Source: a bacterium
GTDB taxonomy: Bacteria; AUK180; JAQVHJ01
Direction of reading: 5' to 3'
Length of the DNA stretch: 11,620 nt
Assembly: GCA_028696285.1 (NCBI GenBank)
Contig: JAQVHJ010000031.1
Location: 1 to 11,620, forward strand
Part shown: positions 6,270-11,620 of the stretch, in pieces
Layout of the letters: every line of letters starts with the position of its first letter
How positions within the stretch are numbered: the stretch's first letter is position 1
Made by a program: the position numbers and the translations under genes
Notes under the pieces: model-generated
The model's input: only the letters and a program-made list of their open reading frames with translations
The model's database searches: none
Told to the model about the DNA's origin: nothing

Positions 6270-7712
6270 ATGAATATAAAAAATAATCTCGACCTGGAAA
6301 ACCTAATAAAAAACAAGGTTCTCATTTGTCCCAAATGCCATAATAATTCTTTTGATATCCATTCGTTCTTGATCGCCTGTTCTCAATGCAAAACGGAATA
6401 CAGCATAAACAAAGAGGGCATTGTTCGCTTTATTGACAATAATTGTCAACAACCATTCTTCTTTTCCACAGTAAATTTAAATACATTCTCTGAGCAACAT
6501 AACACGCCTTTCTTTATCTTTTCAGAAAAAATAATCAATGATAATATAGATATTCTTTTCAATGCGGCAAAGGAATCAAACCTAAAAATAAAAATTTATT
6601 ATTCGGTCAAGACAAATTTTAATCGTTTTATATTAAACATCGTTAAAAATAATATTAATCATGCTTCCGTTTCTTCTGGCCTAGAATTATCTGCTGCTTT
6701 GACAAGCGGCTTTGAAGGAAAAGATCTCTCCTTCGATGGACCTGTTTATGAAGAAAAAGACATTCTTTCTGCAATTAACGCCGGTGTCGAACTCTTCAAC
6801 ATAGATTCATATGAACAAGCGGTATTGTTAAATAGGCTTGCACAAGAAAATAATAGATTTTTAAAAATCTCTCCACGTCTTAATTTCTTTTCCGGGAATA
6901 TATTTTATAAAATAAACTATCTTTTTACTGACCGTTTCGGATTTAGCAATGAAGAGATAAAAAGACTTCTTAAAGACATCTCTTCTTTTAAGAATCTTAA
7001 GCTGTCGGGCTTTGCGTTCCATCTTGGTTCTCAATTAAATAACGTTTCCGCATATTTATCTGCAATCAAAAAGATTATTTGTTTAATTAAAAAGCATAAT
7101 CTTAAAGATATTAAACATATAAATATCGGTGGTGGATTTCCGGCGAAAGGGATAAGAAAGAATTCATTTATGTCTATTCTTTTCAGGTTTTTTGGAATGA
7201 ATTTGAAGCGTAAAGAAATAAATGACAATTTTATCTCTGAACTAAACAGAGAAATCTCTTCTCTTTTTAAAAAGAATAATATTGATTTAGAAATTATTTA
7301 TCAACCGGGCAGGTATATTGTCGGTGATGCCGGAATTTTAGTTTCAAGAATTTTTTCCGTAAAGGAGAAGTGGATTTTTGTCGATGCCAGCGTTAACTAT
7401 CTCCCGGAGAATTTTCTCGGATTAAATAGAAGAATAATAAATATTTCAAAACTACATGGGAAAAAATCTTTTAAATATTCAATTGCCGGAAGAACTTTAT
7501 GTTCCGATATTTTTAATATTAATGTAAAAATGCCACGACCGGACAGGGGTGATTTTATTGTATTGGAGTCCGCGGGGGCTTATTCCCTGTCCCGGGCAAA
7601 TAACTTCACTACTGTTATTCCGGACATTTATCTAATTAAAGAAAATTCAAGCGATATTGAACTTACTAAAAAAGAGGAAAACGTTTCAGATATTTATGAA
7701 GGAAAATTTTAA
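6270..7712 (+). CDS. Zinc ribbon fused to group IV (DapDC/ODC-fold) PLP decarboxylase-like enzyme
   Basis: A 480-residue cytoplasmic protein. Residues 18-57 form a Trm112-like zinc ribbon: Cys20/Cys23 and Cys37/Cys40, ending INKEGIVRFID. From about 70 follows an alanine-racemase-type barrel with the PLP lysine in YYSVKTN (Lys114), HLGSQ at 251-255, NIGGGFP at 285-291 and PGRY at 346-349. A C-terminal sheet domain has Cys411 (GRTLCSD) and SAGAYSL (434-440). The fold is that of diaminopimelate, ornithine and carboxynorspermidine decarboxylases. Differences from them: the EPGR glutamate that contacts the PLP nitrogen is Gln345; the CESxD motif reads CSD; and the Y-N-x-R-P substrate region reads NNFTTVIPD. 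It may thus use an unusual amino-acid-like or amino-sugar substrate, or not decarboxylate at all. Its ribosome site is weak. Fold is sure, activity is not. Confidence 0.85.
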   Translation: MNIKNNLDLENLIKNKVLICPKCHNNSFDIHSFLIACSQCKTEYSINKEGIVRFIDNNCQQPFFFSTVNLNTFSEQHNTPFFIFSEKIINDNIDILFNAAKESNLKIKIYYSVKTNFNRFILNIVKNNINHASVSSGLELSAALTSGFEGKDLSFDGPVYEEKDILSAINAGVELFNIDSYEQAVLLNRLAQENNRFLKISPRLNFFSGNIFYKINYLFTDRFGFSNEEIKRLLKDISSFKNLKLSGFAFHLGSQLNNVSAYLSAIKKIICLIKKHNLKDIKHINIGGGFPAKGIRKNSFMSILFRFFGMNLKRKEINDNFISELNREISSLFKKNNIDLEIIYQPGRYIVGDAGILVSRIFSVKEKWIFVDASVNYLPENFLGLNRRIINISKLHGKKSFKYSIAGRTLCSDIFNINVKMPRPDRGDFIVLESAGAYSLSRANNFTTVIPDIYLIKENSSDIELTKKEENVSDIYEGKF

Positions 7713-8484
7713 GGACGAGATTATTTTTTGGGAGAAAGCCGCCAATTCTTTTCATGACTATTCAGATAGTCCGACAACAAAATACTATCTTGAGCAAGAG
7801 ATGGATGCGATTAAAGACGGGTTTGATCTGAAAAATAAAGGTAAAATCTTAAAGATAGATTTATGGAATGAGGCTTTGAATACCGGAATTCTTTTTAAGT
7901 TGGCAGAATTAGGAATGGAATGTTTTGGAATTGATCTTTCTGAAAATATTGTAAGAAGAGCGAAAAATAAATCTATCGATAAAGGATTAGATTTAAATCT
8001 TTTCGTTGCGAATCTATTTCATCTTCCCTTCTCTGATAACACTTTTGATTATATCTATTCAATGGGAACAATAGAACATTCAGAGAATTATAAAGAGAGT
8101 TTTTCTGAAATGTCCCGTGTTTTAAAAAATAACGGTAGAATCCTTGTCGGGGTACCGAACCTTTTCGACCCGTTTTTTCATCCACTATTAGTGAAAATTC
8201 TTAAACTCTTCTCAATATTCCCTTTTGGTATTGAAAAGTACTTTACCATTACAGAACTGGTTGATATTGTATCTAAAAATGGTTTTCATGTTATAAAAAC
8301 AGGAAGCCTACAATTTTTACCTTCTATGCTAAGGATGGCTGATATTTTTTTATTTAGTTATTGCAAACCGATTTCAAAGATTTCTGGAATTTTATATAAA
8401 CCATTTGAATTTTTAAAAATGAATTTTAAATATTTTAAAGGGGCAGGATATTTAATATATGTTATTGCGGAAAAGAGGAAATAG
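7696..8484 (+). CDS. Class I SAM-dependent methyltransferase, divergent motif I
   Basis: A 262-residue methyltransferase-fold protein. The expected glycine-rich motif I (hh-D-h-G-x-G-x-G) reads ILKIDLWNEALNTG at residues 51-64, without the GxGxG; the following features are ordinary: acidic strand end CFGIDLSENIVRRAK (76-90), LFHLPFSDNTFDYIYSMGTIEH (107-128) and a core strand GRILVGVPN. It may methylate a sugar or lipid intermediate; the altered motif could mean a modified SAM pocket or loss of activity. I recall related proteins with a D-h-W/F-x-EA sequence here, so this may be a subfamily rather than decay. ATG 7696 is chosen over a TTG at 7657 because it gives the usual short N-terminus; it overlaps the stop of the PLP gene by 17 bases, so translation is probably coupled. 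There is no clear Shine-Dalgarno site. Confidence 0.82.
   Translation: MKENFKDEIIFWEKAANSFHDYSDSPTTKYYLEQEMDAIKDGFDLKNKGKILKIDLWNEALNTGILFKLAELGMECFGIDLSENIVRRAKNKSIDKGLDLNLFVANLFHLPFSDNTFDYIYSMGTIEHSENYKESFSEMSRVLKNNGRILVGVPNLFDPFFHPLLVKILKLFSIFPFGIEKYFTITELVDIVSKNGFHVIKTGSLQFLPSMLRMADIFLFSYCKPISKISGILYKPFEFLKMNFKYFKGAGYLIYVIAEKRK
8475..8479 (+). promoter_or_regulatory. Shine-Dalgarno site deciding a TTG start
   Basis: GAGGA inside the 3' end of the preceding gene, 7 bases before the TTG at 8487. It fixes TTG as the start of the second methyltransferase. Confidence 0.7.
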
Positions 8485-8486
8485 CT

Positions 8487-9332
8487 TTGGATAAAAAAAA
8501 GGATAAATACTGGGATAATGCGGTCTTATTAAATAAAGAGATTTCTGTGATAGGTTTTAATGCAATTAAGCAGTATCCTTTAAGTAAAAATGTCGGAAGT
8601 ATTGAAACTTCGAAGCATTTCTTTTCACCTAAGAGTGGAAAAAAAATTTTAGATATCGGTTGTGGATACGGAAGATTTTTATTTGAATGTTATGATAAAG
8701 GTTTGGAATGTCATGGAATCGACTTTTCAAAAAACATGATTGAGAAAGGCCGGCAATTAGCTGAAATATCCGGAAAAAAAATTACGTTTTACCATGATTC
8801 AATAAAAAATTTCAATTTCCCTGATAATTCTTTTGATTACATTTGGTGTTATGGTGTAACCAGTTATTTAAGCTTATATGAATTGAAGCTCTTGCTTCAA
8901 AAAATCTCTAAAATTTTAAAACCGGCCGGAAGCGCGTTTCTTGAATTCAGAAATAAATGGCACATCATGGCAATTTTTACCGAATTTCTTCTTACATTTC
9001 GAGCGCCGGATATTTCCGGAACTCGAAAATCATATTCTATTCCACAAATAAAGAAAATTATTACGCCGTTCAATTTCAAGATAAAAAGAATTCTTTCAGA
9101 AAGCAACATTCTCTTTCCGATGTTTATTCCAAAAAATGCCGGTAAATTTAATGAATTGGCAACAGAATCAATGCCTAAAAATTTAAATAAAATTCATTTT
9201 ATTCCCATCTTTCCTGAAAAGATAATAACAATTCTCTATCGTTTCTTTAATTTCTTATGGAGAGCTTCAATTAATGGAAATAAATTCGCAACATTTCTTT
9301 CAAAAGATTACATAATTGTTCTGGATAAATAA
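8487..9332 (+). CDS. Class I SAM-dependent methyltransferase
   Basis: A 281-residue methyltransferase with canonical motif I KILDIGCGYGRF (residues 53-64), strand-2 acid in CHGIDFSKNMIEKG, a post-motif FPDNSFDYIWCYGVTSYLS, and a strand LKPAGSAFLEFRN. The N-terminus DKYWDNAV is typical of sugar- or small-molecule methyltransferases in polysaccharide loci. The C-terminal about 100 residues are basic and rich in Phe and Ile, perhaps an acceptor-binding or membrane-touching part. TTG at 8487 is the start, only 2 bases after the stop of the first methyltransferase, with GAGGA placed 7 bases upstream, so the two are co-translated. Side by side with a divergent homologue, the pair could act on two positions of one molecule or form a heterodimer; both are inference. 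It ends tail to tail with the membrane-protein gene, 6 bases apart. Confidence 0.88.
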   Translation: MDKKKDKYWDNAVLLNKEISVIGFNAIKQYPLSKNVGSIETSKHFFSPKSGKKILDIGCGYGRFLFECYDKGLECHGIDFSKNMIEKGRQLAEISGKKITFYHDSIKNFNFPDNSFDYIWCYGVTSYLSLYELKLLLQKISKILKPAGSAFLEFRNKWHIMAIFTEFLLTFRAPDISGTRKSYSIPQIKKIITPFNFKIKRILSESNILFPMFIPKNAGKFNELATESMPKNLNKIHFIPIFPEKIITILYRFFNFLWRASINGNKFATFLSKDYIIVLDK

Positions 9333-9348
9333 CAAGATTTATTTATCC
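9323..9348. terminator. Possible bidirectional hairpin across two convergent stops
   Basis: GGATAAATAA (9323-9332), loop CAAGAT, TTATTTATCC (9339-9348): a perfect 10-base-pair stem that contains both stop codons. It arises because both genes end in the codons GAT AAA TAA. The stem is AT-rich, and no long T run follows on either strand, so a terminator function is only possible. Confidence 0.35.
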
Positions 9349-11282
9349 TTAAATTTTAAAATCACGAATTCGTCATCTTCCCATTCTAAAGAAAAAGATT
9401 TGTCATCTTTGATTTTTAAATATAAAGGAATTGTGTTGCAGGTTGTTTTGAAAAAATATGCGTTTTGTAAATTTAAAAGATTTTTTTCTTTTTCAGAAGA
9501 AATACTTTTAGCTGTTACGAAATAATCTATTTTATTTACAAGAAAGAAATACCTAATTACATCAATATCTTTTTCAATTAACAATCTTTCATATTGTTTT
9601 TCTCTTTCCAAGGCAAATAGATCATTGGGGTTGCTGTCTGTTGCGTTTACATGAAAAACAAAATTATTTGTAAAGCTTGAAATGAAGTCGCTCATTTTGG
9701 GGTCAGAAAGAAACATCTTTCTTTCAAATCCAGAAGAAATTACATACTCAATCGGAGAAGGAATTTTATACAATATTTCTCTGTTTAAACAATCCTCTTT
9801 TATTGAAAGATAATTCTTTTTTATGTTTGACCGGAAAAATACGACAAGGACTAAAATCAAAAGAAATAGAGCAATCTGCTTAATGTATCGAGATTTCGTT
9901 TCAAGATATTCATAAAAAACAGTTGCACAAAATCCTATAATTATAAAAGATGGAATTATAATTCCTATTGCCTGTGAATATATTAATGATATAAAAAATG
10001 TCAGTATTGGGAATATTATGGGATTCTCAGCAACGAGAATGATTCCAACAACAGATAAGATTAAAAAGCGGATTTCGGGATATTTCCATTTCTTCAGTAT
10101 TATTAAAATCGGCATTAAAATGGTTGCTGCAATTGATGTAATTGGAAATAAATTTTGTTCTAAAGATTGAAGAGAATAATCAATTCGAAACAGAAAGAAC
10201 GGCTTAAGAATATAGGCATTTTGATTTATAAATAATATTACATTCCTAAATGAATAATAAGTATTTGCAACAGAGATATCAAAGAATGCGGGGTTCGATC
10301 CTGAAAATATCATTATTTTTATTGAAAGAAATGGAATCGACATTAAGAATACCAATGCTGTGTAAGATATCTGTTTAAATGCCTTTCTTGAGTCTTTCGA
10401 GATTTCATATAGATAAAATAAAAATACAGACAAAAGCGCTAAAATAAAATAAAAAGGATTATAAGAAATCAAATTACATAACGAGATAAAAAGAGAAATA
10501 AAGAATATCTTTTTGTTTTCTTTAAACATTCTAATTATTGATAACCAAAACAATGGAACATAAACGTATAAATGTAGTGGTAAAGGTTTATTAAACGCTG
10601 TAAATCCTATTAATTCAAAAAGAAATCCCCCGTAATGGAGGAAAAAAATTATAACTATGAATATTCCCGCTTTTTTATTATTGAAAAAGAGCTCGCCAAA
10701 AGAATACATTGATATTAAAGAAGAGAATACCCAAATAAAAGGAATGTTTCTCCAAATATAAATTAGAGAATATTTTGAGAATATTTTCATTAATAATATA
10801 ATATAGCAAAATGGATTGAATGAAAATCTTGGATCATATAATTCGGTAAAAAAAACGAACTGTTTATTTATAAGGATTCCTTCTCCAAGACTCCGAGAGA
10901 CCGGCACAAGGTAATTAATATCAATCGGGATTTCCCCCTTCTTTAACATCAATAGAATAAAAGAGATTATAATTAAAAAAAATAGAACATATTCATTTTT
11001 ATCAAGCGTGATTTCTTTAATATGCTTAACAATCTTTTTACAAGAAAGTAAAATTAGTAAAATGGTCAATCCGGGGTATATGAAAAGAAGGGAATTTAAA
11101 GGGATTTTAAGGAAAGAAAAAAGATAGAATAATATTACATTGATAAATAATCCGAAATTAATTGAAAAGAATATTGTTGAGGAAATTCTTTCCAAAGGAA
11201 ATTTCTCGTTTCTGCAGAAGAGAAAAAAAACATATCCTGGAATAATGATAAAAAGAATGAATAAAAAAAAGATTAGAACCAT
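9339..11282 (-). CDS. Large polytopic membrane protein, GT-C-like glycosyltransferase candidate
   Basis: A 647-residue integral membrane protein with roughly 12 hydrophobic segments (for example 1-22, 36-58, 62-81, 98-113, 205-225, 258-292, 467-484) and a soluble C-terminal domain from about 485. The first large loop after the fourth helix carries an acidic residue (Asp121 in IPIDINYLVPVSRSLGEGI), then ELYDPRFSFNP, the position where GT-C glycosyltransferases hold their catalytic acid. The C-terminal part, with VNKIDYFVTAKS, also resembles the tail of such proteins. On that basis it may use a polyprenyl-phosphate sugar, perhaps made by the nearby family 2 enzyme, outside the membrane. An O-antigen polymerase or ligase is an alternative. 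The ATG at 11282 starts a strongly hydrophobic first helix; the Shine-Dalgarno site is weak. Membrane topology is clear; function is a guess. Confidence 0.8.
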   Translation of the reverse strand: MVLIFFLFILFIIIPGYVFFLFCRNEKFPLERISSTIFFSINFGLFINVILFYLFSFLKIPLNSLLFIYPGLTILLILLSCKKIVKHIKEITLDKNEYVLFFLIIISFILLMLKKGEIPIDINYLVPVSRSLGEGILINKQFVFFTELYDPRFSFNPFCYIILLMKIFSKYSLIYIWRNIPFIWVFSSLISMYSFGELFFNNKKAGIFIVIIFFLHYGGFLFELIGFTAFNKPLPLHLYVYVPLFWLSIIRMFKENKKIFFISLFISLCNLISYNPFYFILALLSVFLFYLYEISKDSRKAFKQISYTALVFLMSIPFLSIKIMIFSGSNPAFFDISVANTYYSFRNVILFINQNAYILKPFFLFRIDYSLQSLEQNLFPITSIAATILMPILIILKKWKYPEIRFLILSVVGIILVAENPIIFPILTFFISLIYSQAIGIIIPSFIIIGFCATVFYEYLETKSRYIKQIALFLLILVLVVFFRSNIKKNYLSIKEDCLNREILYKIPSPIEYVISSGFERKMFLSDPKMSDFISSFTNNFVFHVNATDSNPNDLFALEREKQYERLLIEKDIDVIRYFFLVNKIDYFVTAKSISSEKEKNLLNLQNAYFFKTTCNTIPLYLKIKDDKSFSLEWEDDEFVILKFKDK

Positions 11283-11372
11283 TTTTATTGTCTTTATTTT
11301 TAATTTATTTAAATATTATTCAGATTAATAATTACCTTTATTTTAAAACAAAGAGCCCGTCTTGATATTTTT
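11283..11372 (-). other. AT-rich 5' leader of the membrane-protein gene
   Basis: From the predicted transcription start near 11366 to the ATG at 11282 there are about 84 untranslated bases, much more than the 13-31 bases before the other genes. They are almost all A and T except GACGGGC (about 11354-11360 read on the minus strand) within AAGA-N5-TCTT, a stem of only four pairs. I see no riboswitch or attenuator. Confidence 0.4.
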
Positions 11373-11401
11373 ATTATACTCTAAATAAATGTTAATGTCA
11401 A
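11373..11401 (-). promoter_or_regulatory. Consensus sigma70-type promoter of the membrane-protein gene
   Basis: On the minus strand TTGACA (11401-11396), a 17-base spacer and TATAAT (11378-11373) match the consensus at all 12 positions. Transcription would start near 11366. Confidence 0.8.
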
Positions 11402-11439
11402 GAATATTGGAATAGGAACTTCTCCATTATTTAGATCAT

Positions 11440-11605
11440 CATGCCTAGTTCCTTCGCTGCGCTCTGGAAAAGCAGGACTTTTCACTTCGCTAAATAAATC
11501 TTACAATAATGCGATGACATGATATTTTCTGCAAACCCAAGAACCTCACTTATCACTGCGATGAAGCACGCGACTGAAGCAATCTCTCAGTTCACCATTC
11601 ACCGT
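11440..11605. repeat. Decayed copies of the left-hand dispersed repeat
   Basis: GCGATGACAT at 11511-11520 equals 798-807, and CGACTGAAGCAATCTC at 11571-11586 equals 1019-1034, each followed by a similar context (a CTGCAAAC or TTTGCAAA stretch, and TTCACC repeats, respectively). CTTCGCTGCGCTC near 11452-11464 resembles the GCGCTTCGCTCGC at 788-800. The order is scrambled and eroded, and no intact unit remains. No gene is visible from 11402 to the window end. Confidence 0.6.
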
Positions 11606-11620
11606 AAAATTATGAAACAA

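Noticed and set aside
11341..11362. Rho-independent terminator around AAAGAGCCCGTCTTG
   Set aside because: The stem has only four pairs with a five-base loop, and it lies inside the predicted leader of the membrane-protein gene.

Overview
This is an AT-rich bacterial window. It holds the start of one transporter gene on the left edge and then a roughly 10 kb, even more AT-rich block of genes typical of a surface-glycan (O-antigen, capsule or exopolysaccharide) locus. The organism cannot be named from sequence alone. The sigma70-type promoters, Shine-Dalgarno sites, TTG starts and dispersed GTCATTGCGA repeats fit an uncultured environmental bacterium; similar repeats are, from memory, frequent in genomes of candidate phyla such as Omnitrophota. 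That placement is low confidence.

Layout. At 1-677 (minus) is the N-terminal 225 residues of an APC-superfamily amino-acid permease, visibly more GC-rich than the rest. At 678-1150 there is no gene, but there is a promoter for the permease, a 151-bp-period array of a dispersed repeat with 10-bp terminal inverted repeats, and a promoter facing right. At 1151-2507 (plus) lie a 52-residue orphan ORF and a PP-loop N-acetyl-sugar amidotransferase (WbpG/WbuX type). At 4631-2512 (minus) a B12-binding radical SAM enzyme and a DPM1-like family 2 glycosyltransferase form a tight two-gene operon. At 4758-9332 (plus) come a FAD-dependent oxidoreductase of the amine-oxidase/UDP-galactopyranose-mutase-like type, a zinc-ribbon plus group IV PLP decarboxylase-like fusion, and two class I methyltransferases. 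At 11282-9339 (minus) is a 647-residue polytopic membrane protein that looks like a GT-C-type glycosyltransferase. At 11283-11620 there is a leader, a promoter and decayed repeat copies.

Possible joint role (inference). The FAD enzyme, PLP enzyme, two methyltransferases, amidotransferase and radical SAM protein form a sugar- or lipid-modifying set. The family 2 glycosyltransferase may charge a polyprenyl-phosphate carrier, and the membrane protein may use it as donor outside the membrane. No flippase, polymerase, nucleotide-sugar synthesis gene or HisH/HisF-type partner is present, so the pathway must be completed elsewhere.

The points most worth a second look are: the zinc-ribbon/PLP fusion, which has lost several catalytic-family residues; a methyltransferase with a non-canonical SAM motif I; a series of near-perfect TTGACA-N17-TATAAT promoters, some of which decide gene starts; and the related repeats at both ends of the AT-rich block.
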